Assembly: GCF_014646375.1 (NCBI RefSeq)
Contig: NZ_BMNI01000004.1
Location: forward strand, 113,435 to 177,434
DNA: 64,000 bases
Direction: 5' to 3'
Origin: Nocardioides phosphati
Lineage (GTDB): Bacteria > Actinomycetota > Actinomycetes > Propionibacteriales > Nocardioidaceae
This document shows positions 44,041 through 53,239 of this stretch, in pieces. Below the pieces are notes generated by a model. The model ran no database searches and had not been told where the DNA came from. It saw only the letters and a program-made list of their open reading frames with translations. The translations under genes were made by a program, and so were the position numbers. The stretch's first letter is position 1. Every line of letters starts with the position of its first letter.

Positions 44041-44559
44041 ATGATGCGTCGCATCCTCCGCTTCCTCGCCGCTCTCGTCTCGTCGCTGCTGCTCGCCGCG
44101 GTCGTCGCCCCGCCGGCCACGGCCCTGCCGGACTGGCGCACGACCGGCACCACGTGGACCAATCCCCTCGCTCGCCATCCGCTCGTGATCGACCTGCGCT
44201 ACGCGCGGCACAGCAACTTCGACCGGGTGGTCATCGACATCGAGGGCCGGATCCCCGGCTGGACCACGCGCTACGTCAGCACCCACCACTACGACGGCTC
44301 GGGCGCGACGGTGCCGATCCGGGCGGGCATGGACCTGGTCCTCTTCCCGGCGTACGCGCACTTCGCCAACGGCACGTCCTGCTACACCGGGCCGAAGCTG
44401 GTCCGCCCCGGGTTCCCGGCGCTCAAGGCGATCGCCTTCACCGGTGACTTCGAGGGCTACGTGTCGTTCGCGTTCGGCCTCGACGGCCACAACCCGTACC
44501 GGATCTTCCGGCTCACCGACCCGCAGCGGATCGTGCTCGACTTCCGGCACGCGGGCTGA
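44041..44559 (+). CDS. Exported AMIN-like domain protein
   Basis: 172 residues. Signal peptide (LRFLAALVSSLLLAAVVAPPATA) precedes a beta-rich domain: PLVIDLRYARHSNFDRVVIDIEGRIPG, YDGSGATVPIRAGMDLVLF and IFRLTDPQRIVLDFRH. This is the AMIN-like arrangement found in actinobacterial wall proteins. It is expected to bind cell-wall glycans. Confidence 0.72.
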   Translation: MMRRILRFLAALVSSLLLAAVVAPPATALPDWRTTGTTWTNPLARHPLVIDLRYARHSNFDRVVIDIEGRIPGWTTRYVSTHHYDGSGATVPIRAGMDLVLFPAYAHFANGTSCYTGPKLVRPGFPALKAIAFTGDFEGYVSFAFGLDGHNPYRIFRLTDPQRIVLDFRHAG

Positions 44560-44593
44560 ACCTCGGGGGTACGCCGACCGGGCGGCGTACCGC

Positions 44594-45175
44594 TCAGGAG
44601 TTGAAGCGCTGCTGGGTCTTCTCGAGGCCCTCGGCGACCAGGCACTCGACCGCGTCAGCGGCGTCGATGACCTGGAACTCCAGCTCCTTCTTCTCCGTCT
44701 TGGAGTAGTCGGAGAGCACGAAGTCGGCCACCTCCTGGCGACCCGGGGGGCGGCCGATGCCCGCGCGGACGCGATAGAAGTCACCGGTGCCGAGGCTGGA
44801 GCGCATCGAGCGCAGGCCGTTGTGGCCGTTGTCGCCGCCGCCGAGCTTCACCCGCAGCGTGCCGAAGTCGATGTCGAGCTCGTCGTGGATCGCGATGACG
44901 TGGTCCGGCTCGATCTTGTAGAAGCTGCACAGCGCCTTGACCGGGCCACCCGACTCGTTCATGTAGGTGTGCGGGCGGGCCAGCACGATGCGCGCACCGC
45001 CCGGCTGGAAGCGTCCCTCGACGACGTCGGCCCGACCGGCCTTGTGACGCTTGAAGCCTGCGCCCATCCGCGACGCCAGCTCGTCGGTGACGAGGTAGCC
45101 CACGTTGTGCCGGTGCCCGGCGTACTTCTCGCCCGGGTTGCCCAGGCCGACCACCAGCCACACGTCGTCACTCAT
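44594..45175 (-). CDS. pth: Peptidyl-tRNA hydrolase
   Basis: 193 residues from ATG 45175. LVVGLGNPGEKYAGHRHNVGY, PHTYMNESGGPV and IHDELDIDFGTLRVKLGGGDNGHNGLRS are diagnostic, with the catalytic His in RHNVGY. It recycles peptidyl-tRNA. Downstream of the rplY genes as in many actinobacteria. Confidence 0.95.
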   Translation of the reverse strand: MSDDVWLVVGLGNPGEKYAGHRHNVGYLVTDELASRMGAGFKRHKAGRADVVEGRFQPGGARIVLARPHTYMNESGGPVKALCSFYKIEPDHVIAIHDELDIDFGTLRVKLGGGDNGHNGLRSMRSSLGTGDFYRVRAGIGRPPGRQEVADFVLSDYSKTEKKELEFQVIDAADAVECLVAEGLEKTQQRFNS

Positions 45176-45234
45176 GCCCGCGATTATCCCGTACGCCGAG
45201 GCCTCGCCGTGACGCCCTGTCGCGCGACCACGCC

Positions 45235-45308
45235 GCAGTAAAGCCCTGTTACGGGCACTACCGCCGTCGTGCAAGGCGGCGGTAGTGGCAGTAACAGGGC
45301 TTTACTGC
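45235..45308. terminator. Long two-stage hairpin between rplY and pth
   Basis: The outer stem GCAGTAAAGCCCTGTTAC (45235-45252) pairs perfectly with 45291-45308. An inner stem CACTACCGCC (45256-45265) pairs with 45278-45287. Together they give about 28 bp with a small internal loop and 12-base tip. It occupies most of the pth-rplY intergenic region and may terminate rplY or be an RNA structure. Confidence 0.6.
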
Positions 45309-45371
45309 ACGCCGGGACGCACGAGGGCCCGGCCGCGTGGTGCGACCGGGCCCTCGAGGTACGGCGTGAGG

Positions 45372-46025
45372 TCACTCCTCGGAGGGAGCCTCCTCGGCAG
45401 CGTCGGCCTCGGCCTGCGGAGCGTCGTGCTCGATGCCGGCCTCCGCCTCCGCCTCGGCGAGCTCGGCCTCGACCTGCGCGGCCGTCGGAGCAGCCGTCAC
45501 GTGGACGACGAGGAGCTCGGCGTCGGAGAGCAGCGACGTGCCCTTGGGGAGCGTGATCTGGCCGGCGAGGATCTGGGTGCCGGCCTCGGCGCCCTCGATG
45601 TCGACCTCGATGCCCTCGGGGATGTGGGTGGCCTCGGCCTCGACCAGGATGGTCGCGTTCTCGAGGACGACCAGCGTCTCCTTCGCAGCCTCACCGGTGG
45701 TGTGGACCGGGACGTCGACGTGGACCTTCTCGCCCTTGCGCACAGCGACGAAGTCGATGTGCTCGATGACGCGCCGGATCGGATCGACCTGGACCGCCTT
45801 GCTCAGCGCGAGCTGGGTCTTGCCCTCGATCGACAGCTCGAGCACCGCGTTGGTGCCCATGTGGCGCAGGGCCATCGTGGTCTGGTGACCGGGGAGGGTC
45901 ACGTGGATCGGGTCCTCGCCGTGGCCGTAGATGACCGCCGGGATCTTGCCATCGCGGCGCGCCCGACGGGATGCGCCCTTGCCGAACTCCGTACGGAGCT
46001 CCGCGGTGATGTTTGCCTCGGACAT
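45372..46025 (-). CDS. rplY: 50S ribosomal protein bL25 (Ctc form)
   Basis: 217 residues from ATG 46025. N-terminal bL25 domain ([54 protein letters not shown]) and C-terminal TL5 domain ([23 protein letters not shown]), with an acidic tail. It binds 5S rRNA. Full-length Ctc form, in contrast to its neighbour. Confidence 0.95.
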   Translation of the reverse strand: MSEANITAELRTEFGKGASRRARRDGKIPAVIYGHGEDPIHVTLPGHQTTMALRHMGTNAVLELSIEGKTQLALSKAVQVDPIRRVIEHIDFVAVRKGEKVHVDVPVHTTGEAAKETLVVLENATILVEAEATHIPEGIEVDIEGAEAGTQILAGQITLPKGTSLLSDAELLVVHVTAAPTAAQVEAELAEAEAEAGIEHDAPQAEADAAEEAPSEE

Positions 46026-46203
46026 TTCTTTCTTCCTCACGGTTGGTGTCGTGGCTTCCCACCTAACCATCCACGTGGTGATGCCGACCAGAGTGCGGGA
46101 CAGGTTCGTCCGACCTGCCCCCGGTCGCCCGAAATGCCCGGCGCGAAATGCGACGCGCCCCACGTCGTACGACGTGGGGCGCGTGCGGAGAAGCGTCAGG
46201 CGA

Positions 46204-46638
46204 TCACGCCTGGGCAGCCTCGGCGTCCTCGACGACGGCCTCGGCAGCGGCGACGACCTCGCCGGCGGCCTCGGCGATGGCGGCCTCCTCGGCGGCAGCG
46301 GCGACGGCCTCGGCCTCGGCGATGGCGTCCTTGCCGGCAGCGGCGTCGACGACGACGAAGTCGATGTGCTCGATGACGCGGCGGATCGGGTCGACCTGGA
46401 CGGCCTTGGTCTGCGCGTAGACCTCGGTGCCCTCGATGTCGAGGATCGCGACGACCTGCGTGCCCTTCTTGCGGAGGAGCATCGTGGTGGCGTGGCCCGG
46501 CAGGTTGATGTGCTGCGGCTCGCCCACGCCGTAGACGACGGCGGGGATGAGGCCGGCGCGACGGGCACGGCGGGCAGCGCCCTTGCCGAACTCGTTGCGG
46601 ACCTCGGCGGTGATGTTGTTGGTGATCTCGGCGGCCAT
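46204..46638 (-). CDS. Second bL25-like protein with Ala/Glu-rich tail
   Basis: 144 residues. The bL25 N-domain is conserved ([57 protein letters not shown]) but at ~100 the TL5 domain is replaced by a low-complexity alanine/glutamate tail. It shares [16 protein letters not shown] with the downstream rplY gene. A tandem duplication followed by loss of the C-domain is likely. Role beyond 5S rRNA binding unknown. Confidence 0.8.
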   Translation of the reverse strand: MAAEITNNITAEVRNEFGKGAARRARRAGLIPAVVYGVGEPQHINLPGHATTMLLRKKGTQVVAILDIEGTEVYAQTKAVQVDPIRRVIEHIDFVVVDAAAGKDAIAEAEAVAAAAEEAAIAEAAGEVVAAAEAVVEDAEAAQA

Positions 46639-46833
46639 GACGGCTCCTCGTGTTTCGGGGCCGACGTGGCCCGGGGCTGGATGTGCCCTGGAAACGAGGA
46701 AGAGCGCCGCGCACGACAGCGCGACGCTCTCGAGAGAGTCAGTCGGCCCCGTCGATCACGGAGCAGCTGCTCCCTCGCCTAGGCAATGACCGAATCGTAC
46801 GGTCCGCCCGGGTCAGGCAACAAATCAGCAGGA

Positions 46834-47814
46834 TCAGGCGTGGCCGTCGAACATCGACGTGACGGAGCCGTCCTCGAAGACCGCGCGGATCGCGCTGCCC
46901 AGGAGCGGCGCGATCGACAGGACGGTCAGCTTGTCGAAGCGCTTCGCGTCCTCGATCGGCAGGGTGTCGGTGACGACGATCTCGACGGCGGGGCTGTTCT
47001 TCAGCCGGTCGACGGCGGGGTCGGAGAGGATCGCGTGGGTCGCGGCGATGACGACGCCCTCGGCGCCGTCCTTGATGAGCGCCTCGGCGGCCTTCACGAT
47101 CGTGCCGCCGGTGTCGATCATGTCGTCGGTCAGCACGCAGATCTTGCCGCGGACGTCGCCGACCACGCGGTTCGCGACGACCTCGTTGGCGACATCGGTG
47201 CGGCGGGTCTTGTGGATGAACGCGAGCGGTACGCCGCCGAGGCGCGCGGCCCAGCGCTCGGCGACCTTGATCCGGCCGGCGTCCGGGGAGACGACGGCGA
47301 GGTCGGCCTCGCCGTACTTCTCCTTGATGTAGTCGGCGAGCAGCGGCAGCGCGTGCAGGTGGTCGACCGGACCGTCGAAGTAGCCCTGGAGCTGGTCGGC
47401 GTGGAGGTCGACGCTGATGATGCGGTCGGCGCCGGCGGTCTTGAAGAGGTCGGCGACCAGGCGGGCCGAGATCGGCTCGCGGCCGCGGTGCTTCTTGTCC
47501 TGGCGGGAGTAGCCCCAGAAGGGCATGACCACGGTGATCCGCTTGGCGGAGGCGCGCTTGAGCGCGTCGACCATGATCAGGTGCTCCATGATCCAGGAGT
47601 TGATCGGCACCGTGTGGCTCTGGATGACGAACGCGTCGCAGCCGCGGACCGACTCCTCGAAACGGACGTAGGTCTCGCCGTTGGCGAAGTCGTACGCCGA
47701 GGTTGGGACGAGGCTGACGTCGAGCTGCGCAGCGACCGCCTCACCCAGCTCGGGGTGCGCGCGGCCACTGAAGACCATCAGGTTCTTCTCGGTGGTCTTG
47801 GTGTAGGACGTCAC
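46834..47814 (-). CDS. prs: Ribose-phosphate pyrophosphokinase
   Basis: 326 residues from GTG 47814. FSGRAHPELGEAVA, PFWGYSRQDKKHRGREPISARLVADL, DLHADQLQGYFDGPVDHL and LTDDMIDTGGTI (PRPP loop) are diagnostic. It makes PRPP for nucleotides and His/Trp. In the order glmU-prs-rplY-pth common in actinobacteria. Confidence 0.97.
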   Translation of the reverse strand: MTSYTKTTEKNLMVFSGRAHPELGEAVAAQLDVSLVPTSAYDFANGETYVRFEESVRGCDAFVIQSHTVPINSWIMEHLIMVDALKRASAKRITVVMPFWGYSRQDKKHRGREPISARLVADLFKTAGADRIISVDLHADQLQGYFDGPVDHLHALPLLADYIKEKYGEADLAVVSPDAGRIKVAERWAARLGGVPLAFIHKTRRTDVANEVVANRVVGDVRGKICVLTDDMIDTGGTIVKAAEALIKDGAEGVVIAATHAILSDPAVDRLKNSPAVEIVVTDTLPIEDAKRFDKLTVLSIAPLLGSAIRAVFEDGSVTSMFDGHA

Positions 47815-47948
47815 CCGGTGCTCCCTCGTTGCTTGCGTTGCCGCCGGGGAGGATTCTGCCCCGGTTCAGCCCGTGCTGGTAACCCGAAGGCGCCACCCGT
47901 GAGACATCTCATGCCGCAGGTCGTGCGACGGCGCCCTCCGGGCGCGCC

Positions 47949-49367
47949 TCAGGCGTCCTCGCCCTCTTCCTCGGCCTTCACCACGGCGGCCTTGCGCGCC
48001 TTCCAGTCCTCGAGGGTGCGCTGGGGGCCGGCGGAGACGGCGAGCGCGCCGTCCGGGACGTCCTGGCGCACGGTCGTGCCGCCCCCGGTCATCGCGTCGT
48101 CGCCGATCCGGACGGGCGCGATGAAGGTGTTGTTCGAGCCGGTCTTGGTGCGGCTGCCGATCGTCGTGCGGTGCTTGTTGACGCCGTCGTAGTTGGCGAA
48201 GATCGTGCCCGCGCCGATGTTGGAGTCCTCACCGATCTCCGCGTCGCCGACGTACGACAGGTGCGGGACCTTCGAGCGGTTGCCGATCTGGGCGTTCTTG
48301 GTCTCGACGAAGGCACCGATCTTGCCGGCCGCGCCGAGCACGGTCCCCGGGCGGAGGTAGGAGAACGGGCCGACGTTCGCCTCCATGCCGATGACGGCGA
48401 GCTGCCCGTGCGTGCGTACGACGCGGGCTCCCGCGCCGATCTCGCAGTCCTCGAGCGTGGTGTCGGGGCCGATGACGGCGTCCTCCTCGACCTTCGTCGC
48501 GCCGAGGAGCTGGGTGCCGGGGAGGATCGTCACGTCGCGCTCGAGCACGACGTCGGCCTCGATCCAGGTGGTGGCGGGGTCCATCACCGTCACGCCGTCC
48601 TTCATCCACTGCGTGACGATGCGCTGGTTGAGGATGCGGCCGAGCTCGGCGAGCTGGGCGCGGTCGTTGGCGCCCTCGGTCTCGCGGACGTCGTCGACCT
48701 GGTGCGCGGCGACCGTGTGGCCCGCCGCGCGGGCGATCTTGACCGTGTCGGTGAGGTAGTACTCGCCGTTGGCGTTGTCGTTGGTCAGCTGGCTGAGCGC
48801 GCCGACGAGGAAGCCCGCCTCGAAGGCGAGGATGCCGCTGTTGATCTCGGCGATCGCGCGCTGCTCGTCGGTGCAGTCCTTCTCCTCGACGATCGCCTCG
48901 ACGGTGCCGGACGCGTTGCGGACGATGCGGCCGTAGCCGAACGGCTTCTCGACGGTGCCGGTCAGGACCGACACGGCCGCGCCGGAGGCCGCGTGGGCCG
49001 CGGCGAACGCCTGGAGCGACTCACCGCGGAGCAACGGGGTGTCGCCGGTGACCACGAGGACCGTGCCCGTCGGCTGCTCCGGCAGCGACTCGAGCGCGAC
49101 GCGGACCGCGTGGCCCGTGCCGTCCTGGGTCTCCTGCACCGCGAGCACGGCGTCGGGAGCGTGGGACAGGACGTGCGGCCCGACCTGCTCGCGCTGCGTG
49201 CCGATGACCGCGACGATGCGCGACGGCTCGGTCGCCTGCACCGCGGTCAGGACGTGGCCGATCATGCTGCGGCCACCGATGCGGTGCAGGACCTTCATGG
49301 TCTTGGACTTCATCCGGGTGCCGCCGCCGGCGGCGAGGACGATGACGGTCAGGTCGCTGGAGCTCAC
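47949..49367 (-). CDS. glmU: Bifunctional GlmU (UDP-GlcNAc pyrophosphorylase/GlcN-1-P acetyltransferase)
   Basis: 472 residues from GTG 49367. Nucleotidyltransferase motif LAAGGGTRMKSK and GDTPLLRG are followed by a left-handed beta-helix (HLSYVGDAEIGEDSNIGAGTIFANYDGVNKHRTTIG). Makes UDP-GlcNAc for peptidoglycan. Upstream of prs. Confidence 0.97.
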   Translation of the reverse strand: MSSSDLTVIVLAAGGGTRMKSKTMKVLHRIGGRSMIGHVLTAVQATEPSRIVAVIGTQREQVGPHVLSHAPDAVLAVQETQDGTGHAVRVALESLPEQPTGTVLVVTGDTPLLRGESLQAFAAAHAASGAAVSVLTGTVEKPFGYGRIVRNASGTVEAIVEEKDCTDEQRAIAEINSGILAFEAGFLVGALSQLTNDNANGEYYLTDTVKIARAAGHTVAAHQVDDVRETEGANDRAQLAELGRILNQRIVTQWMKDGVTVMDPATTWIEADVVLERDVTILPGTQLLGATKVEEDAVIGPDTTLEDCEIGAGARVVRTHGQLAVIGMEANVGPFSYLRPGTVLGAAGKIGAFVETKNAQIGNRSKVPHLSYVGDAEIGEDSNIGAGTIFANYDGVNKHRTTIGSRTKTGSNNTFIAPVRIGDDAMTGGGTTVRQDVPDGALAVSAGPQRTLEDWKARKAAVVKAEEEGEDA

Positions 49368-49455
49368 GCCCAGCAGCCTAGAGCGTGCCTCCGCCAGCGG
49401 GTGTGACGCACGACAGTCAGGATGTGTTCAGGCGCCCGGCCGCAGGCTCTCCGGC

Positions 49456-50274
49456 ATGACGACACGACGTTTTCCCCACGCCAAGGTCCCGGAGGTCTTC
49501 GCCCTCTTCTGGGTGGTCAAGCTGCTCACCACCGGCATCGGCGAGACCGCCGCCGACTACATGGGCACGAAGAGCCTCGTCATCGCCGGCCTCGTCGGCG
49601 TCCTCGGGTTCTTCGTGGCGCTCGGCATCCAGCTCCGCGCCGACACCTACCACCCGGTCCGCTACTGGATGACGGTCCTGATGGTCGCCGTCTTCGGCAC
49701 GATGATCGCGGACGGCCCACACGTCGCGCTGGGGTCGCCGTACTGGCTCGACTCGCTGCTGTACGCCGGCGCGCTGGTCGCCCTGCTCGCCTGGTGGCGC
49801 ACGAGCGAGGGCACGTTCTCCGTGCACTCGATCACCACGCCGCGGCGTGAGCGGTTCTACTGGGGCACGGTGCTGCTGACGTTCGGGCTGGGCACCGCGC
49901 TCGGCGACACGACCGCGGCCAACTTCCACCTCGGCTTCGCCTGGTCGATCGCGATCTTCGGCGTGCTGATCCTGCTGCCGCTGCTGGCGTGGAAGCGCGG
50001 CGCGGACAGCGTCGTCTGCTTCTGGATCGCCTATGCCCTGACCCGCCCGCTGGGCGCGAGCATCGCCGACGGCATGGCGGTCCGCCCGCAGCACGGCGGG
50101 CTCGGCTGGGGCACCGGACCGGTGACCGCCGTCGGCCTGGTCCTCTTCGCGCTCCTGGTCACCTACATCGCGATCACCCGGTGCGACAGCCCGGTCGACG
50201 TGGTCGAGCCCTCAGCGGGGAACGCGCAGGACGAAGCGACTGCGCCCCGCGAGCTCGACCTCGCCACCGACTGA
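49456..50274 (+). CDS. COG4705-like membrane protein
   Basis: 272 residues from ATG 49456, with about eight membrane helices. VPEVFALFWVVKLLTTGIGETAADYM, WGTVLLTFGLGTALGDTTAANF and ALTRPLGASIADGM are the repeats of this uncharacterised family. Its last 63 bp overlap the 3' end of the convergent kinase gene, so the two are transcriptionally entangled. Transport function is likely. Confidence 0.82.
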   Translation: MTTRRFPHAKVPEVFALFWVVKLLTTGIGETAADYMGTKSLVIAGLVGVLGFFVALGIQLRADTYHPVRYWMTVLMVAVFGTMIADGPHVALGSPYWLDSLLYAGALVALLAWWRTSEGTFSVHSITTPRRERFYWGTVLLTFGLGTALGDTTAANFHLGFAWSIAIFGVLILLPLLAWKRGADSVVCFWIAYALTRPLGASIADGMAVRPQHGGLGWGTGPVTAVGLVLFALLVTYIAITRCDSPVDVVEPSAGNAQDEATAPRELDLATD

Positions 50275-50928
50275 CCGCGCGAGCCGGCGGGCGATGGGCA
50301 CCCCCAGCCCGTGTCCGTCGGCGCGCGCGGTCTCCCCCGCGGCGAAGACGTCCACCCCGGCGTCGACGCCCGGCCCGTCGTCCTCGACCGTCACCGTGAC
50401 GGTCGAGGACGCGTGCTGCAGCGCGTTGTCGACCAGCGGCGCCAGGGCCTGCAGGACCGTCTCGGCACGCTCCGCACCGGGGCGTGGGCGGTCGGCGTCG
50501 TCGAGCAGGGTCGCCATCACCGAGCCGAGCCGGCGGGCGGCCGCCGCGATCTCGCGCAGGTCCTCGGAGAGGTCCTCGTCGCTGATCCCGCGCAGCAGCG
50601 CCAGGTCGGCGGAGCCCTGCAGCGCGGTCAGCGGGGTGCGCAGCTCGTGGGCCAGCTCGGCGGTGAGCCGCTGCTCGGCGAGCAGTGCCTCGCGGACCTC
50701 GTGCTCGGCGTTCGTCGCGACCCGCCAGGTGACCAGGCCGACGAGCACGACCGAGCCGACACTCAGCACCGCGGTCACGGCGAGCACGTCGATCGACGTA
50801 CGCCGGTGCGGGTCCGCCTCGGTCAGCTCGAGGACCGCCTGGGTCACCAGGACCAGGCCGATCATCACCGCGGTGACGAGGCAGAGCGTCGCGACCACCA
50901 CCCGCCTGCGGAAGCCCACGGTCCTCAT
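50212..50928 (-). CDS. Compact sensor histidine kinase
   Basis: 238 residues. Two membrane helices (about 10-30 and 47-68) with a very short external loop, then AELAHELRTPLTALQG (phospho-His), a shortened catalytic domain with N-box VDNALQH, G1 DDGPGVD and G2 GHGLGVPIARRLA. ATG overlaps the regulator stop (ATGA). Intramembrane-type sensing is possible. Likely linked to the convergent COG4705 gene. Confidence 0.88.
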   Translation of the reverse strand: MRTVGFRRRVVVATLCLVTAVMIGLVLVTQAVLELTEADPHRRTSIDVLAVTAVLSVGSVVLVGLVTWRVATNAEHEVREALLAEQRLTAELAHELRTPLTALQGSADLALLRGISDEDLSEDLREIAAAARRLGSVMATLLDDADRPRPGAERAETVLQALAPLVDNALQHASSTVTVTVEDDGPGVDAGVDVFAAGETARADGHGLGVPIARRLARSVGGEVELAGRSRFVLRVPR

Positions 50929-51587
50929 CGGAGCGTGAACCCCACGCCGCGGACGGCCTCGAGCTGCAGCGGTGCCCCGACCTTCCTCAGCTTCCGGCGG
51001 ATCCGGGCGGCGTACGCATCGACGGTGTTGTCGGCGACGATCGCGCCGTCGGGCCAGGCGGCGGCAACCACGTCCCGGCGGCGGGCGACCTCGCCGGGGC
51101 GGGCGGCGATGGCGCCGAGCATGCGGTACTCCGTGGGTGTCAGCCCGACCTCGTGGCCCTCGAAGACGAGTGCGTGGCGGGCCGGGTCCAGCCGCAGCCC
51201 GTACGCCGGGACGGGTGCTGCCGCGCGGGCACGGCGGCCGAGCGCCTCGATCCGGACGACCAGCTCCTTCACGTCGAACGGCTTCGGGAGGTAGTCGTCG
51301 CCGCCTGCCGCGAAGCCGGCGATCTTCTCGTGGACCTGGCCGAGCGCGGTCAGGAAGAGCACCGGTGCGTGCACCCCGGCCGCCCGCAGCGCCTGGCAGA
51401 TGTCGCGGCCGTCGGCGTCGGGCAGCCCGATGTCGAGCACGACCACGTCCGGATGGGGCTCGGCGGCGAAGAGCCGCAGCGCCTCCCCGCCGTCGTGGGC
51501 GACCTCGCAGTCATGGCCTCCGAGGCGGAGGGCCGAGGTGACCACGCGGCGGATCGCCGGGTCGTCCTCGCAGAGTCCGATGCGCAT
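50925..51587 (-). CDS. OmpR-family response regulator
   Basis: 220 residues from ATG 51587. Receiver (LCEDDPAIRR, acceptor Asp in VVLDIGLPDADG, Lys in DYLPKPF) plus winged-helix domain (NTVDAYAARIRRKLRKVGA...VRGVGFTL). First gene of the pair. Confidence 0.92.
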   Translation of the reverse strand: MRIGLCEDDPAIRRVVTSALRLGGHDCEVAHDGGEALRLFAAEPHPDVVVLDIGLPDADGRDICQALRAAGVHAPVLFLTALGQVHEKIAGFAAGGDDYLPKPFDVKELVVRIEALGRRARAAAPVPAYGLRLDPARHALVFEGHEVGLTPTEYRMLGAIAARPGEVARRRDVVAAAWPDGAIVADNTVDAYAARIRRKLRKVGAPLQLEAVRGVGFTLR

Positions 51588-51736
51588 GGGGCGAGTCTGC
51601 CCCCAGAGCATCGGGTCCGGGGTGCACGCGGGCTTGACCACCCGCGCGCGCCATGGCGCGGTGCGCGGGGCGTACCTAGCGTCGAGAGCACCCGACGCCG
51701 ACACCGGCCGGCGCCCGCTGACCCGGGAGGGATCCC

Positions 51737-52060
51737 ATGCACGTCCCCTTCATCCGCCCGCTCGCCGGCGGCTTCGTCGCCGCCATCGCCCTCACCGTCC
51801 TCGGTGCCACGTCGGCCCAGGCCGGGGAGATCACCGGCACCGGCGACTCGCTCAAGCTGCCGGACGGCAGCCTCCACGGTGCCTCGATCTGCGCCTTCTC
51901 CGGACTCAACGACGCCTACAGCGGCGACCCGTCGGTACCGGACGAGGACGGCTTCACCCGCACCCAGAACTGGGGCCAGATCTCCAAGGACGGCAAGGAG
52001 TTCCTGACCAGCGTCGGGTTCAACCCCGGCAAGTCCTGCAAGCCCGGCTTCGAGGAGTGA
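51737..52060 (+). CDS. Small secreted protein, unknown
   Basis: 107 residues after GGGAGGGA. Signal peptide ends near TSAQA|GE. The mature 75 residues are polar (DSLKLPDGSLHGASICAFSG, YSGDPSVPDEDGF) with two cysteines that could form a disulfide. No recognised family. Next to the alcohol dehydrogenase operon but 54 bp apart. Confidence 0.6.
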   Translation: MHVPFIRPLAGGFVAAIALTVLGATSAQAGEITGTGDSLKLPDGSLHGASICAFSGLNDAYSGDPSVPDEDGFTRTQNWGQISKDGKEFLTSVGFNPGKSCKPGFEE

Positions 52061-52114
52061 CATCCTCCGGGCTGGCCCGGGCCTGAGGTCGCGCTGCGTG
52101 CCATAGTCGGCTCC

Positions 52115-53239
52115 GTGAAGATCACCGGCGCCGTGCTCTCGCAGCGCGACCTCCCCCGCCCGTACGCCGAGTCGGCACCGCTCGCGGTCACCTCGCTGGA
52201 GCTCGCCGAGCCCGGCCCCGAGGAGCTGCTCGTGCGCATCGAGGTCGCCGGCCTCTGCCACTCCGACCTCTCCGTGGTCAATGGCGACCGGCCGCGCCCG
52301 CTGCCGATGCTGCTCGGCCACGAGGCCGCCGGCGTCGTCGAGGCGACCGGCCCCTTGTCGGCCGATGCCGACCTCTTCCCCGTGGGTCAGCGGGTCGTGC
52401 TCACCTTCCTGCCGCGCTGCGGTGCGTGCGAGGCGTGCGCGACCGACGGCATCCGTCCGTGCACGCCGGGCTCGGTCACCAACGGTGCCGGCGAGCTGCT
52501 CACCGGCGGCACGCGCCTGACGGGCGAGGGGGGCGAGCCGGTGCTCCACCACCTCGGCGCGTCGGCCTTCGCCACGCACGCGGTCGTCGACCGGCGCTCG
52601 GTCGTGCCCGTGCCCGCCGACGTGCCCGCCGAGGTCGCGGCGCTGCTCGGCTGTGCCGTCCTGACCGGTGGCGGCGCCGTGCTCAACACCGGCGGCGTGC
52701 AGCCCGGCCAGCGCGTGACCGTCGTCGGGCTCGGCGGCGTCGGCATGGCCGCGGTGCTCACCGCGCTCGCGCTCGACGGTGTCGAGGTCTGCGCGGTCGA
52801 CATGCAGGACGACAAGCTCGCGACCGCCCGGCGGCTCGGTGCCGCGCGGGCTGCGACGCCGGACGAGGCGGCCGCCGACCCGGCGTACAAGGGGGACCTG
52901 GTGATCGAGGCAGCGGGCTCGGTGCGCGCCTTCGAGACGGCGGTCGCGCTGACCGCGCCCGGCGGGCGCACGGTGACGGTGGGGCTCCCCCACCCCGACG
53001 CGCGCGCGTCCATCTCCCCGCTCGGCCTGGTCGCGGAGGGCCGCACGATCATCGGCAGCTATCTCGGCAACGCGGTGCCGCGCCGCGACATCCCGCGGTT
53101 CGTGGAACTCTGGCGCGCAGGTCAGCTGCCGGTCGAGGAGCTCGTCTCCGACCGGATCGGCCTGGCCGACCTCAACACCGCGCTCGACCGGCTCGATGCA
53201 GGAGCCGCGCTGCGCCAGCTGATCGTGATGGAGCACTGA
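52115..53239 (+). CDS. Zinc-dependent alcohol dehydrogenase
   Basis: 374 residues from GTG 52115. Zinc ligands in GLCHSDLS and GHEAAGVVEAT, a structural-zinc loop with three visible cysteines and a later Cys (RCGACEACATDGIRPC), and GLGGVGMAAVL for NAD(P) binding. The C-terminus has FVELWRAGQLPVEELVSDRI. Resembles class III-type/mycothiol- or alcohol dehydrogenases; substrate unknown. First of three overlapping genes. Confidence 0.9.
   Translation: MKITGAVLSQRDLPRPYAESAPLAVTSLELAEPGPEELLVRIEVAGLCHSDLSVVNGDRPRPLPMLLGHEAAGVVEATGPLSADADLFPVGQRVVLTFLPRCGACEACATDGIRPCTPGSVTNGAGELLTGGTRLTGEGGEPVLHHLGASAFATHAVVDRRSVVPVPADVPAEVAALLGCAVLTGGGAVLNTGGVQPGQRVTVVGLGGVGMAAVLTALALDGVEVCAVDMQDDKLATARRLGAARAATPDEAAADPAYKGDLVIEAAGSVRAFETAVALTAPGGRTVTVGLPHPDARASISPLGLVAEGRTIIGSYLGNAVPRRDIPRFVELWRAGQLPVEELVSDRIGLADLNTALDRLDAGAALRQLIVMEH

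Noticed and set aside
47931..47945. GCGCCC-TCC-GGGCGC hairpin after glmU
   Set aside because: Only a six-base stem of a type common by chance in this base composition; too weak to report as a terminator.
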